64,000 nucleotides of DNA from Salinimicrobium profundisediminis (GCF_026241755.1 NZ_JAPJDA010000008.1:1-64000), one strand, 5' to 3'. Shown: positions 46,188 to 55,908, counted from the stretch's first letter. The notes: generated by a model from the letters alone, not told the origin. Program-made: numbers and translations.

Positions 46188-47494
46188 GGTGTGTAACTTA
46201 ATCTCAGAATTTCCTGTGTACTGTCTTCAACAGCAAAGCGTGCATCGGCACGGTAGTTTATTACCCAAACAATTTCCTGCCCCGAACACAGCAACCAGCA
46301 ATTTTCTTTTTGTGGCAAAGATAACTTCTCATCTTTGAAAAACTTGCTTATTTTTTTCTTCCCTTTCATCCCAAACGGATAAAAATAATCGCCCTGCTGC
46401 CACTTTCTTACAGTGAGGGGAAATTGCAGCTTGTCCCGATCAAGAAAGATGACGCTAGCATCGCTTTTTTCGAGCTCTTCTGCCGGTTCAAACTGAAAAG
46501 TACCCATGGGCAGCATCACCACTTCTTCATCTTCTTTGATGGTATAGATCTTATCTTCCAGCGGGGAAACAACGGTGAGCAGTAAATCTTCCCGCCCCCT
46601 TATAAGCCTGTGGGTTTTTGAGTAGACGATTTTTCCGGGTTGTGACTCCAGCAGGCCGTGCACATCCTCCCATTCGGTAAAGCCAAAAGACTTAAAAAGT
46701 TCGTACATCACAGCTTTTGTACTGGGAAGGGCCTGCAGCAATTTAACCTTAAAAGAATACCCATACTCTTCCTGCTTTGCCACCTTCGGAAAAATCACCG
46801 AAACATAATCTTCAATAAGCTGGGAACTTTGTTGCAGATGACTTCGGGTTTTTGCGAAACTCTCCAATAACTGCGGATTCATTTCCAGCAACGTAGGGAT
46901 CACCTCCAGCCGAACTTTGTTCCTGAAGTATTTGGTAGATGCATTGCTGCTGTCTTCACGCCACTGAAGCTCCTGCCCACGGGCATATTTTTCTATTTCC
47001 TCCCGCGAGAAAGGCAACAACGGCCGAATAACACAATCATTAACATCTGGAATTCCTGTGAGGCCTTCCAGCCCTGTTCCTCTTATAAGGTTGATGAGAA
47101 CAGTTTCAAGATTGTCATTGGCGTGATGGGCTGTGAAAATATAGTCAAACTGCAATGTTTCGCGCAGCTCCCTAAACCAATTGTACCTTAGCTCCCTTGC
47201 CGCCATTTGAATGGAAATTTTCTTCCCGGCAGCATAAGCTTCAGTTTCAAAACCTTCAATAAAAATTTCAGTTTCCAACGCATCTGCAAGTTCCAGAACA
47301 AAAGATTCGTCGCCTTCGCTCTCTTCTCCCCGCAGGTTAAAATTACAGTGGGCAAGAGCTATGTCAAGACCTGCCTGCCGGCACAAATGGGCCAGCACCA
47401 CACTGTCTACACCGCCACTCACGGCAAGAAGTATCTTGCGTGTAAGGGTTTTAGAAAACTGTTCCTCAAGGTGTTTTTTGAACTTTGACAGCAT
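46184..47494 (-). CDS. tilS: tRNA(Ile)-lysidine synthetase
   Basis: Modifies C34 of the AUA-reading isoleucine tRNA to lysidine with ATP and lysine; essential in most bacteria. The PP-loop motif LLAVSGGVDSVVLAHL begins near residue 21. ALAHCNFNLRGEESEGDE and FTAHHANDNLETVLINLIRGTGLEGLTG are conserved TilS blocks, and the C-terminal domain holds WQQGDYFYPFGMKGKKKISKF. I start at the ATG at 47494 (436 residues) rather than the TTG at 47527. It overlaps dsbD by 4 bases and follows pabB by 58 bases. Confidence 0.95.
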   Translation of the reverse strand: MLSKFKKHLEEQFSKTLTRKILLAVSGGVDSVVLAHLCRQAGLDIALAHCNFNLRGEESEGDESFVLELADALETEIFIEGFETEAYAAGKKISIQMAARELRYNWFRELRETLQFDYIFTAHHANDNLETVLINLIRGTGLEGLTGIPDVNDCVIRPLLPFSREEIEKYARGQELQWREDSSNASTKYFRNKVRLEVIPTLLEMNPQLLESFAKTRSHLQQSSQLIEDYVSVIFPKVAKQEEYGYSFKVKLLQALPSTKAVMYELFKSFGFTEWEDVHGLLESQPGKIVYSKTHRLIRGREDLLLTVVSPLEDKIYTIKEDEEVVMLPMGTFQFEPAEELEKSDASVIFLDRDKLQFPLTVRKWQQGDYFYPFGMKGKKKISKFFKDEKLSLPQKENCWLLCSGQEIVWVINYRADARFAVEDSTQEILRLSYTP

Positions 47495-47552
47495 AGGCTC
47501 AAAGATATCAAAATGGATGGGTTGCAATACTCTTTTTTCTGAAGAATTCCCT

Positions 47553-48863
47553 TTAATCGTGCTCCTCCAGCACCTTTTTTAATGCTGCCGCTTTTACCAG
47601 GCATTCTTCATATTCATTTTCGGGGATAGAACGCGACGTGATGGCGCTACCTACCGAAAAAGACACGTATTTAGAAGCCTGATTATATAAAATACTGCGG
47701 ATAACCACGTTAAAATCAAAATCGCCTGCAGGATCAAAATATCCTACCGCCCCGCTATACAGGCCACGCCTCGTTTCTTCCAGCTCTTCAATGATCTCCA
47801 TGGCCGAGATCTTGGGAGCACCCGTCATACTCCCCATAGGAAAAGTAGTGCGCAGCACCTCAACTGCAGGTATACCTTCCTCCAGCCTTGCTTTTACAGT
47901 AGATATCATTTGGTGCACCTGCCTAAAGCTGTACACCCTGCAAAGTTCGGTTACCTCAACACTGCCTTTTTTTGCTGTTTTTGAAAGGTCATTGCGAACC
48001 AGATCTACAATCATGATATTTTCTGACCTTTCTTTAGGATCTCTTTCAAGCTGCAGGGCAAGTTCTTTATCTTTTTCGGGATCAAAAAGGGCTCTGGGCG
48101 CAGTTCCTTTTATGGGCTGGGAAATTAATTGGTCACCTTTCTTCTGAAGGTATCTTTCGGGGGAAGCTGATAGCAAATAATGATCGTTATTTCTGAAAAA
48201 TGTGGCAAAAGGAGGTTTGGAAATATCATTTAAGGCTGAAAATTTCAGAAATGGATCAAAAATGGCACTTTCAGCATAGAATTCCTGACAAAAATTGGCT
48301 TCATAGATATCTCCCCGCTGAATATGCCCCAACATTTCCTGAACTTTCAGGAAATAAGCCTCTTTTGAGATTCGGGGACTTAGCCTGATCTCATTTTTCA
48401 CCACCGGAAAAATTCCCTCCTGAAAATGCCCTTTTTGAAGGATCTGTTCCAGGTCTTCTTCCAGCTCATCATCTACTAACCCGAGATAATTCAACTCGAG
48501 TTCATTTGCTTTCAGAGTAATGATCTTCTTCGGCTGAAAAAAGAACAATTCAGGAAAAAAAAGCCAGTCGTGGTTGTTGCTCTTCAGGTGTTCCACGTCA
48601 TTTTTGAGATCATAAGTGAGATATCCAAAAATCCAGTCGGCAGTGGTTTCCTGGTATTCCTTAAGCTTGTCAAAAGCTTCCGAAGCATCGGTTTGAATGG
48701 CTGTAAAGGCATCTACGGCGAGTAAAGCCTCAAAATTCGAGTAGCCGTCTTTATGTTCATTGCTGTCTAACCACACCACTTCATTGTACTGGCGGGCCCA
48801 GTGCAACAGCGCCTTTTTAATGGGAAAATCTTTGTCAAATTTGACCTTTTTGGATATCCTCAC
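47553..48863 (-). CDS. pabB: Aminodeoxychorismate synthase component I (anthranilate synthase component I family)
   Basis: Aminates chorismate for folate synthesis with a glutaminase partner. The 436-residue protein has the chorismate-binding core: QRGDIYEANFCQEF, LLSASPERYLQK, SQPIKGTAPR, ENIMIVDLVRNDL, RTTFPMGSMTGAPKISAMEII and RGLYSGAVGYFDPAGDFDFN. The start is a GTG at 48863 that overlaps the stop of the FMN-reductase gene. The motifs fit PabB better than TrpE, as no trp genes adjoin, but the two are closely related. Confidence 0.88.
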   Translation of the reverse strand: MRISKKVKFDKDFPIKKALLHWARQYNEVVWLDSNEHKDGYSNFEALLAVDAFTAIQTDASEAFDKLKEYQETTADWIFGYLTYDLKNDVEHLKSNNHDWLFFPELFFFQPKKIITLKANELELNYLGLVDDELEEDLEQILQKGHFQEGIFPVVKNEIRLSPRISKEAYFLKVQEMLGHIQRGDIYEANFCQEFYAESAIFDPFLKFSALNDISKPPFATFFRNNDHYLLSASPERYLQKKGDQLISQPIKGTAPRALFDPEKDKELALQLERDPKERSENIMIVDLVRNDLSKTAKKGSVEVTELCRVYSFRQVHQMISTVKARLEEGIPAVEVLRTTFPMGSMTGAPKISAMEIIEELEETRRGLYSGAVGYFDPAGDFDFNVVIRSILYNQASKYVSFSVGSAITSRSIPENEYEECLVKAAALKKVLEEHD

Positions 48864-49408
48864 TCCGCTGCTTCCTTAATATTTTGAGAAAAAGAAGTGA
48901 TCACATCAATGATGCCCAGGTCGAAAATCTCATTGACCACAACGCCTTTTTCGGAATCAAAATTTTCGTAGAACTGCGGCAGGCTGAAGCTCTCTACCAC
49001 TTCACCTCCAAAACGCGGAAACTGGTTCTTGCAGTATTCTAAAGCCGAGGCACCACCGCGCTTGCCCGGTGAGGTACTCATTAAAAGTATCTTCTTGCCG
49101 CCGAGAAAATTCTTTTCAACCCGTGACAGCCAGTCGATAATATTCTTGAAAAACCCTGAAACATTGGAGTTGTACTCATTCACTGCTATAATTAGAGCAG
49201 GAGCCTCAACAATTTTCTTATAAATAAACTTGACGTTTTCGGGGAAGCCTTCTTTTTCCTTTACAATGCTGTAAAGAGGAATATCCAGCTTGTTAAGCTC
49301 GAGCACCTCTACCTGATGATCTGAAATTCGCCGGGTTACATTGAGAATTAACTGGTGATTGATAGATGTTGGGCTGCTGGAGCCGGCAAAAGCCAGGATC
49401 TTTGTCAT
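48860..49408 (-). CDS. NADPH-dependent FMN reductase family protein
   Basis: A 182-residue flavodoxin-fold oxidoreductase starting at the ATG at 49408; a TTG at 49429 in the same frame lies inside the promoter. The FMN phosphate loop is AFAGSSSPTSINHQL (about residues 5-19). VNEYNSNVSGFFKNIIDWLSR (about 78-98) is the isoalloxazine-contact segment typical of the family, and LLMSTSPGKRGGA follows. Members reduce quinones, chromate or azo compounds in vitro; the true substrate is unknown. Its stop overlaps the pabB GTG by 4 bases, so it leads an operon with pabB, tilS and dsbD. Confidence 0.9.
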   Translation of the reverse strand: MTKILAFAGSSSPTSINHQLILNVTRRISDHQVEVLELNKLDIPLYSIVKEKEGFPENVKFIYKKIVEAPALIIAVNEYNSNVSGFFKNIIDWLSRVEKNFLGGKKILLMSTSPGKRGGASALEYCKNQFPRFGGEVVESFSLPQFYENFDSEKGVVVNEIFDLGIIDVITSFSQNIKEAAE

Positions 49409-49426
49409 AGTAGTAAAATTAGCAGT

Positions 49427-49434
49427 CAAAAATA
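49427..49434 (-). promoter_or_regulatory. Candidate -7 box for the FMN reductase-pabB operon
   Basis: On the minus strand this is TATTTTTG, an exact TAnnTTTG box 19 bases before the ATG at 49408. This supports the downstream ATG over the TTG at 49429, which falls inside the box. Confidence 0.5.
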
Positions 49435-49506
49435 CAAAATAGGCCGGGAAGAAATAAAGATAGCCTTAGCTTAAACAAAACCCATAGGCTTTCAATAAAT
49501 TAAGTT

Positions 49507-49514
49507 TAACTTTG
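49507..49514 (+). promoter_or_regulatory. -7 box of the DEAD-box helicase gene
   Basis: TAACTTTG, an exact TAnnTTTG box. It overlaps the TTG that opens the longest frame at 49512, so the GTG at 49533 is the more credible start. Confidence 0.6.
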
Positions 49515-49532
49515 CCCCTTAAATTTTACTGC

Positions 49533-50882
49533 GTGACTTTTCAGGACCTCAACCTTACTACTCCCTTATTAAATGCACTTGAAGATCAAAAGATCTCTAC
49601 TCCTACGCCTATCCAGGAGCAATCTTTACCTGTAATTCTCTCGGGAAGGGATATGGTGGGAATTGCCCAGACAGGTACGGGAAAAACCCTTGCATACCTT
49701 CTTCCCCTTTTAAAGACCCTAAAATATTCTGAACAAAAGAACCCGAGGATCCTCATTCTGGTACCCACGCGGGAACTTGTGGTGCAGGTAGCAGAAGAAC
49801 TTGAAAAGCTTACCAAGTACATAAACACGCGCATTCTTGGTATTTACGGTGGCACCAACATCAATACTCAAAAACAACTGGTAGCTCAGGGATTGGATAT
49901 TTTGGTCGCCACACCGGGTAGACTTTATGATCTTGCCATTAACCGCGACCTGCAGTTAAAATCTGTTCAAAAGCTGGTGATAGATGAAGTTGATGTGATG
50001 CTTGATTTGGGCTTTAGGTTCCAGCTGACGAATATTTTAGAGCTGCTCCCGGCCAACAGGCAAAACATTATGTTCTCGGCCACCATGACGGCCGATGTAG
50101 AGAAACTGATTCAGGAAAACTTTAAAAATCCCGAAACTGTATCGGTAGCCGCCAGTGGTGCCCCGCTGGAAAACATCAACCAGGAAGGCTTTGAAGTCCC
50201 AAACTTTTACACCAAGGTGAATCTGCTGAAACACCTGCTGGCCGATAAAGAAACTTTCCACAAGGTGCTCATTTTTGCTGGGAACAAAAGAATAGCCGAT
50301 CGGCTTTTTCAAAACCTCGATCCTCTTTTCCCCGAAGAATGTACCGTGATCCATTCCAACAAGACCCAGAACTACCGTTTGAGGAGCATAAGGCAGTTTG
50401 GAGACGGATTTTGCCGCATACTCGTAGCTACAGACGTTATGGCACGAGGTCTCGATATTGAACAGGTGAGCCACGTCATTAACTTTGATACTCCTGCCTA
50501 CCCCGAAAATTACATACACCGCATTGGCCGTACAGGAAGGGCCGAAAAAGAAGGACACGCCATACTTTTCACAACTCCTTCGGAAACAGAAGATCTTGAG
50601 AAGATAGAATCTTTGATGGACCTGAAGATCTCTTTTCAACCTTTGCCCGATGCTGTGGAAGTATCTACAGAACTTATTCCGGAAGAACAGCCTAAATCTG
50701 ATGAAATTTACAATCCGAATAAATCTTCAGATGAAGATCAACCGGGCCCTGCTTTTCACGACAAAAAGGATAAGAACAAAAAAGTGAACTTAGGCGGATC
50801 CTATCGCCGGGAGATCAAGAAAAAGTACAAAAAGCCAAAGACCCGCGGCGACAAAAACTACAACCGTAAGAAGAAAAAATAG
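49533..50882 (+). CDS. DEAD/DEAH-box ATP-dependent RNA helicase
   Basis: Unwinds RNA in ribosome assembly or mRNA turnover. From the GTG at 49533 it has 449 residues. Motifs are in order: Q-motif PTPIQEQSLP, motif I AQTGTGKT, Ia PTRELVVQ, GG, Ib TPGRL, II as DEVD in place of DEAD, and III SAT. Domain 2 has ATDVMARGLDIEQVSHVIN and HRIGRTGRAEKEG. DEVD is seen in a subset of bacterial helicases. A highly basic tail (about the last 60 residues, ending in a KNYNRKKKK run) probably binds RNA. It is monocistronic with its own promoter. Confidence 0.95.
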   Translation: MTFQDLNLTTPLLNALEDQKISTPTPIQEQSLPVILSGRDMVGIAQTGTGKTLAYLLPLLKTLKYSEQKNPRILILVPTRELVVQVAEELEKLTKYINTRILGIYGGTNINTQKQLVAQGLDILVATPGRLYDLAINRDLQLKSVQKLVIDEVDVMLDLGFRFQLTNILELLPANRQNIMFSATMTADVEKLIQENFKNPETVSVAASGAPLENINQEGFEVPNFYTKVNLLKHLLADKETFHKVLIFAGNKRIADRLFQNLDPLFPEECTVIHSNKTQNYRLRSIRQFGDGFCRILVATDVMARGLDIEQVSHVINFDTPAYPENYIHRIGRTGRAEKEGHAILFTTPSETEDLEKIESLMDLKISFQPLPDAVEVSTELIPEEQPKSDEIYNPNKSSDEDQPGPAFHDKKDKNKKVNLGGSYRREIKKKYKKPKTRGDKNYNRKKKK

Positions 50883-51298
50883 ACCCGATTCTACATTTTT
50901 AATGGTCCTGTTTTAAGATAAGATTTTCTTAATAATTAGTTAAGCCACTGTAAGATTATCCAGGGAAGATCTCCGGATACCCTGCACCTTTAATCCAAAA
51001 AATTTGACGTTTATCTTCTTTAAGAGAGGACATTTAACTTATTGTAAACTACCAAGTAACATGCTACACCTCCCCTATTGATGCAGATTTTTACAAACTG
51101 AGCAAATAAATTGAAAATTTTTCTGTGAGAAAACACAGTAGGTACGCAGCTTCCGGGAATGTGTAAGATATTTTTTGTAAAAATCTGGTATTGTGATGGT
51201 TGAGTTATTAAAAATTTATCCTAATTTTAACTTACTCCCCCTAATAGCCTAATATCGGAATGAGCAGAACGAAAGAACTGCTGTCTAATATTTTTTAG
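50883..51298. other. Long intergenic region with nested inverted repeats
   Basis: 416 bases between the helicase and histidine-kinase genes. AGATTTTTACAAA (51085-51097) and TTTGTAAAAATCT (51174-51186) are perfectly complementary over 13 bases, 76 bases apart. Between them lies CTGTG/CACAG (51123-51138). CAGGG/CCCTG near 50966-50990 is another small stem. No open frame or protein similarity is seen. A structured leader or small RNA is possible. Confidence 0.4.
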
Positions 51299-53662
51299 AT
51301 GCAAAAAACTACTTTTATGCCAGATGAAATTTCTACTGGTGCTGCGCACAGCCTCTCCAGTGCTTTTAATGGGCGTGATAATCAGGAATTTCTTCTGTTT
51401 ATTTTTTCTGCGGAAGATCTTTCCATTGAGGCAGTAAATTACCGGTTTCTGCAATACTTCAAAGACAGTTCTCCTGTTAAAGAAGACAGCGACAACTTTT
51501 ACCGGGAAAAGATCCATCCTGAAGATTACCCGTTTTTTTTACAGCTTCTGAAAAAATCTCACCCCCCTTCAAATCCCCAAGAAGGAACAAAGATAATACG
51601 GGTAAAATCTGCTTTTGGACACTGGAAAAGTTTTCAATTTGAATTTCGCAAGTATGACGGCTTTAAGGGTCGCAAGGAAAGTTTTATTCTTACCCTTGCC
51701 AAACCTGTAGATAATTCCAGCGTTAAGGGAAGAAAAAAACTGGGGCTCGAAAAAGAACAACTGCTGCAGGAAAGCCTTAACCGCTATAGGGTCCTGGTAA
51801 ATTCATTAGATCAGGGATTTGGAGTGGTTGAAATGATCTTTGACCTGGAAAAGCATCCTATTGATTATCTTTTTGTTGAAGTCAATCCGGCGTTTGAAAA
51901 ACATACCGGTTTGAGAAACCCGCTGGGCCAAACTATGAGGGAATTTTATCGCGATCATGAGAGCCACTGGTTTAATACTCTTGGGGAAGTTGCTTTTACA
52001 GGAAAAGCTGTACGCTTTGAAGATTACGCTGTTGCACATAACCGGTGGTTTGATGTCTACGCCTTCCCCATAGGAAGTTCAAAAAGCAGAAAAGTAGCCT
52101 GCCTTTTCTCAGACATTACCCCACGTAAAGAAGCCGAAGAAAAGCTGCAAAGATTAAACGAGGATCTTGAACTAAAGGTAAAAAGCCGCACACATGAGCT
52201 GGAGGAAAATAATGAACTGCTCCAAATGGTTTTTGATACAGTAAAACAGGGCATCTTTGTAATGAAACCGCTTTTTGGAGAGAATTATGACATTGTAGAT
52301 TTTACCCATGTAAGAGTAAATAAGATCATTAACCGCTACTACAACCAACCTCAAATGGTAGGGCGCAGTTTTCTAAAGTATAATCCTGGCGCAACCGAAA
52401 AAGGGGTCTTTGAGGCCCTGAAGCAAACGATGCTGACAGGAGAATCTACCGATTTTGAAATCCAAGTTGATCGTAACGGTAAAAATAACTGGTTCCAAAT
52501 TTCGGGGAGGCGTCAAAAAGGCCTTCTCATCTGTTCCCTTGAAAATATTACAAGGAATAAATTAAAGGCTCAAAAATTAAAGGAAAACAGCAGGTTTAAA
52601 AAGCAACTGGTAGAAACTTCACCAGACGTGATAATGATCTTCAACCTGTATACCGAGAAAATAAGATACATCAACAGAGATATATCGGCTGAAGAAGGTA
52701 TGACTGTGGAGAAAATTGAGGGTATGTCATTACCTGATATCTTCCCGTTAATCCACCCTCAGGACCGGCAGAAAACCCTGGGCTTTCACAGCGGACTTTT
52801 AAGAAGCTCTGATGATGATGTGCTAGAAGTAGAGTTCAGGTTAAAAGCACATGAAAAACAATGGGAATGTTATAATGCCCGGGGCAAGGTGTTCATGAGA
52901 AATGAAAAAGGAAATGTAGTGGAGTACATTGTTCTCCTCAGAAATGTTCAGGCCCAAAAAATGACACAGCAGGCCTTAATAACTGCCGAGAAACTTTCTA
53001 TTAAAGGAGAAATAGCGAGAACCCTGGCCCACGAGTTGAGAAACCCACTGGCCAGCATCAACATGTCTGTAGACATACTGGAAAAACTTGGCGGTGAATC
53101 GCATACAAAGAACTACACTGACATTATAAAGAGGAGCACCTCGACCTTAAATAATTTGGTGACCGATCTTTTAACGGCATCAAATTACTCGAAGCCTAAA
53201 ATGAAAAAGTGCTGTTTGGCAAGAACCACAAACAAAGCTTTAAGTCATGCCAAAGATCGTATTTACCTTACAGGGGTTAGTGTATACAAAAAATACCGCG
53301 GCACCTACTTTATAAATGCCGACGAGGAGAAGCTTCAAATTGCAATACTGAATATTATTGTTAATGCCAGTGAAGCAATGGTGCCAAATGAGGGTAAACT
53401 GACTCTTAGTATTAAGAAAAGAAAAAACACTTACTCCCTTACCATTACAGATAACGGCTGTGGGATGGTGAAGGAACAGCTGGACAGGCTCTTTGAATCT
53501 TTTTACACACGAAAACCCGGCGGCATGGGAATTGGACTATGTTCGGTCAAGAACATCCTTGATGATCATGATGCGACAATTGAAGTGCAAAGCGTTCCCA
53601 ATGAAGGAACCACATTTATACTTACTTTTCCTGTTCATGAAGACGTTAAAAAAGGAAAATAA
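51299..53662 (+). CDS. PAS-domain sensor histidine kinase, predicted cytoplasmic
   Basis: The 787-residue protein has no transmembrane segment. PAS-like domains lie at about 30-130, 155-290 (LNRYRVLVNSLDQGFGVVEMIF), 305-420 and 430-560 (VETSPDVIMIFNLYTEKIRYINR). A short coiled coil (about 283-310) joins the second and third. The dimerisation helix carries the phospho-accepting His in ARTLAHELRNPLASINMS (about residue 577). The ATPase domain has the N-box NIIVNASEAM, G1 DNGCGM and G2 GGMGIGLCS. No response regulator is adjacent, so it is an orphan. The signal it senses is unknown. Confidence 0.93.
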   Translation: MQKTTFMPDEISTGAAHSLSSAFNGRDNQEFLLFIFSAEDLSIEAVNYRFLQYFKDSSPVKEDSDNFYREKIHPEDYPFFLQLLKKSHPPSNPQEGTKIIRVKSAFGHWKSFQFEFRKYDGFKGRKESFILTLAKPVDNSSVKGRKKLGLEKEQLLQESLNRYRVLVNSLDQGFGVVEMIFDLEKHPIDYLFVEVNPAFEKHTGLRNPLGQTMREFYRDHESHWFNTLGEVAFTGKAVRFEDYAVAHNRWFDVYAFPIGSSKSRKVACLFSDITPRKEAEEKLQRLNEDLELKVKSRTHELEENNELLQMVFDTVKQGIFVMKPLFGENYDIVDFTHVRVNKIINRYYNQPQMVGRSFLKYNPGATEKGVFEALKQTMLTGESTDFEIQVDRNGKNNWFQISGRRQKGLLICSLENITRNKLKAQKLKENSRFKKQLVETSPDVIMIFNLYTEKIRYINRDISAEEGMTVEKIEGMSLPDIFPLIHPQDRQKTLGFHSGLLRSSDDDVLEVEFRLKAHEKQWECYNARGKVFMRNEKGNVVEYIVLLRNVQAQKMTQQALITAEKLSIKGEIARTLAHELRNPLASINMSVDILEKLGGESHTKNYTDIIKRSTSTLNNLVTDLLTASNYSKPKMKKCCLARTTNKALSHAKDRIYLTGVSVYKKYRGTYFINADEEKLQIAILNIIVNASEAMVPNEGKLTLSIKKRKNTYSLTITDNGCGMVKEQLDRLFESFYTRKPGGMGIGLCSVKNILDDHDATIEVQSVPNEGTTFILTFPVHEDVKKGK

Positions 53663-53773
53663 GCAGGTGAAGTTCAAAAAAAGCGATTATTGTGTATCTT
53701 CGGCAATTGTAAAAGAGGGGGATTTCTTTATAAATTCCACAAAGAAAATCATTACAAAAGTTGATCGCAATAT

Positions 53774-55306
53774 ATGGGGATAATTGATTCCATAGGGAAT
53801 CTGGTGATGAAGAGCCGGATCGAAGACTTAGAAAATTCCATTAATAATCCTCATGAGACCCAGCAACGGGTCCTGCAGCAACTTCTGGAAACGACTAAGA
53901 ACACCTATTACGGAAGGAAATTCCACTTTAAAGATATTCATAATTACCGCCAGTTTGTTGAACAGGTACCGCTTAATAATTACGAAGACCTCCATCCTTA
54001 TATAGAATTGATCCTAAAAGGGGAAACTAACGTACTTTGGCCTACCCCAATAAAATGGTTCGCCAAATCATCGGGAACCACGGGAGCCACCAGCAAAATG
54101 ATCCCTGTTTCTACAGAAGGATTAGAGCAGTGTCATTACCAGGGAGGTCGGGATATGCTGGCCTTATACATTCACAACTATCCCGATGCCAGGTTGTTTT
54201 CCGGAAAAAACCTGTCAATTGGCGGTAGCCAGGAAGGGAAACAGTCCAGCAACAACAGTCATTATATTGCCAATATCTCGGCCATTGTGATGAAAAACCT
54301 TCCATTTTGGGCCCAGTTTGGAAGAACTCCGGGGCTGGAGGTCACTATGATGAATAACTGGGAAGAGAAGATCAAAAAGATCGCTGAAATAACTTCTCAC
54401 CAACGGGTTACCAGCCTTGCCGGTTCCCCCATGTGGATGTTATTACTGCTCCAGCACATTATCAAAGAGAAAAACATTACCTACATCCAGGATGTATGGC
54501 CCGATCTTGAGGTATTTTTTCACGGATCTGTTTCTTTTGCACCATACAGGCCCCTTTTTGAGGAGCTCGACAAAGATAAAAGCCTTAGGTACCTTGAGAT
54601 CTTTAATGCTACTGAAGGATTTTTTGCACTTCAGGATCAAAAAGATGATCCTTCCCTCCTGCTGATGCTCAACTACGGAATTTTCTATGAGTTTATTCCT
54701 GAAAAAGAATTCCTTTCAGAAAACCCGAAGGTAATTCCCCTGAGTGAAGTCGAATTAGGGAAAAATTATTCGATGGTGATAAGTACAAACTCAGGTTTGT
54801 GGCGTTATAAAATTGGTGATACAATAAAATTCACCAGCACCAGCCCGTACCGTTTTACCATAAGCGGCCGTACCAAGCACTGTATCAATGTTTTTGGAGA
54901 AGATCTTTTTGCTGAACATGCCGAAAAAGCCATTTCACAGGCCTGCCGGGAAACAAGCGCGATTCTCCGCGATTTTACCGCAGCGCCCTATTTTTACGAC
55001 CGGCGTAAAAAAGGATATCACGAATGGATCATAGAGTTTGTGAGATCTCCCGCAAATATGGAGAATTTTACAGATGTGCTGGACAGGGAATTGGGCAGGT
55101 ACAATGATGATTATGCTTCAAAGCGGAAGAATGACATCGCCATTGAACGGCCTGTAGTGCGTGAAATGCCCGAAGGTACTTTCTATGAATGGCTAAAACG
55201 TAAAAATAAACTGGGTGGGCAGCATAAGGTACCACGCCTCTCCAACAGCCGCGAATTTGTAGAAGAACTTCTCAACATAAGAAGCTCCCTGCAGCAGGAG
55301 ATTTAA
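53774..55306 (+). CDS. GH3-family acyl-acid-amido synthetase-like protein
   Basis: This 510-residue protein belongs to the GH3 family (auxin-responsive GH3 in plants), adenylating enzymes that join carboxylic acids to amino acids. Visible motifs are the ATP-binding loop WFAKSSGTTGATSKMIPVS (about residues 95-113), YLEIFNATEGFFALQ (about 275-289), GLWRYKIGDTIKFTS (about 340-354) and FTISGRTKHCINVFGEDL. Bacterial members have largely unknown substrates. Here GH3 is a protein family name, not glycoside hydrolase family 3. It follows the kinase gene by 111 bases and its stop overlaps the convergent TlpA stop. Confidence 0.9.
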   Translation: MGIIDSIGNLVMKSRIEDLENSINNPHETQQRVLQQLLETTKNTYYGRKFHFKDIHNYRQFVEQVPLNNYEDLHPYIELILKGETNVLWPTPIKWFAKSSGTTGATSKMIPVSTEGLEQCHYQGGRDMLALYIHNYPDARLFSGKNLSIGGSQEGKQSSNNSHYIANISAIVMKNLPFWAQFGRTPGLEVTMMNNWEEKIKKIAEITSHQRVTSLAGSPMWMLLLLQHIIKEKNITYIQDVWPDLEVFFHGSVSFAPYRPLFEELDKDKSLRYLEIFNATEGFFALQDQKDDPSLLLMLNYGIFYEFIPEKEFLSENPKVIPLSEVELGKNYSMVISTNSGLWRYKIGDTIKFTSTSPYRFTISGRTKHCINVFGEDLFAEHAEKAISQACRETSAILRDFTAAPYFYDRRKKGYHEWIIEFVRSPANMENFTDVLDRELGRYNDDYASKRKNDIAIERPVVREMPEGTFYEWLKRKNKLGGQHKVPRLSNSREFVEELLNIRSSLQQEI

Positions 55307-55866
55307 TCTTCGGCCAGTAACTGATCAAGCAGCCCTTTAAAACCCGAATCGTTCCAGTTTGCCGATCCTTTTTTGTTTACTGCTATTTTGCCTTTTTTAG
55401 AGATCACTATGGTGGTAGGTAAACTGCGTGACTGCAGCTTTTGAGGAGCCATATCAAGAGGCTGATAAACGGGGAGCCTGTAGTGGTTTTTATTTAAGAA
55501 CTGTTGTAGTTTGGCTGCCTCTTCAGTAGAAACAAAATAGAAATCAACCTTGTCGCCATACTGGTCATACAATTTCTGAAAAGAAGGCATTTCAGCAATA
55601 CATGGAGGGCACCAGGTTGCCCACAAATTCACCACGGCCACTTTCCCGATACTGCTTTTGAAATTTACCGGCTCTCCATTTAGATCAACGAGGTTCCAAT
55701 TGTAATTCTCAAGCGTATCGCGCTCATCTTCGGCAATTTTAGAAGGGCTAAACGAGATCATGCGGTTAAGACCCACCTGTATAGGTTTACGAGTTTGGGG
55801 AACCAGCAACAAAATGATGAGAATAATGAACAGGATATTAGACCAGTTCTTCTTTAAAAATTCCAT
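55303..55866 (-). CDS. TlpA-type membrane-anchored thioredoxin
   Basis: A 187-residue thiol-disulfide oxidoreductase with one N-terminal membrane anchor (about residues 9-25, WSNILFIILIILLLVP) and a periplasmic thioredoxin domain. The active site is NLWATWCPPCIAEMPSF, with the CPPC pair near residues 90-93. SLPTTIVISKKGKIAVNK gives the conserved cis-Pro region. It may work in cytochrome c maturation or reduce periplasmic proteins. It is divergent from the M3 peptidase and convergent with the GH3-type gene, with stops overlapping in TTAA. Confidence 0.92.
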   Translation of the reverse strand: MEFLKKNWSNILFIILIILLLVPQTRKPIQVGLNRMISFSPSKIAEDERDTLENYNWNLVDLNGEPVNFKSSIGKVAVVNLWATWCPPCIAEMPSFQKLYDQYGDKVDFYFVSTEEAAKLQQFLNKNHYRLPVYQPLDMAPQKLQSRSLPTTIVISKKGKIAVNKKGSANWNDSGFKGLLDQLLAED

Positions 55867-55908
55867 TTGGTAAATTCTGATGCATAAAAGTAAGCCGAAT
55901 TATTTACC

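Noticed and set aside
50037-50639. 200-residue minus-strand frame within the DEAD-box helicase
   Set aside because: Fully overlaps helicase domain 2, with no start context and no protein similarity I recognise.
53774-55306. Reading the GH3-family protein as glycoside hydrolase family 3
   Set aside because: The ATP-binding SSGTTGATSK loop and overall pattern are those of auxin-type GH3 amido synthetases; no glycosidase motif is present.
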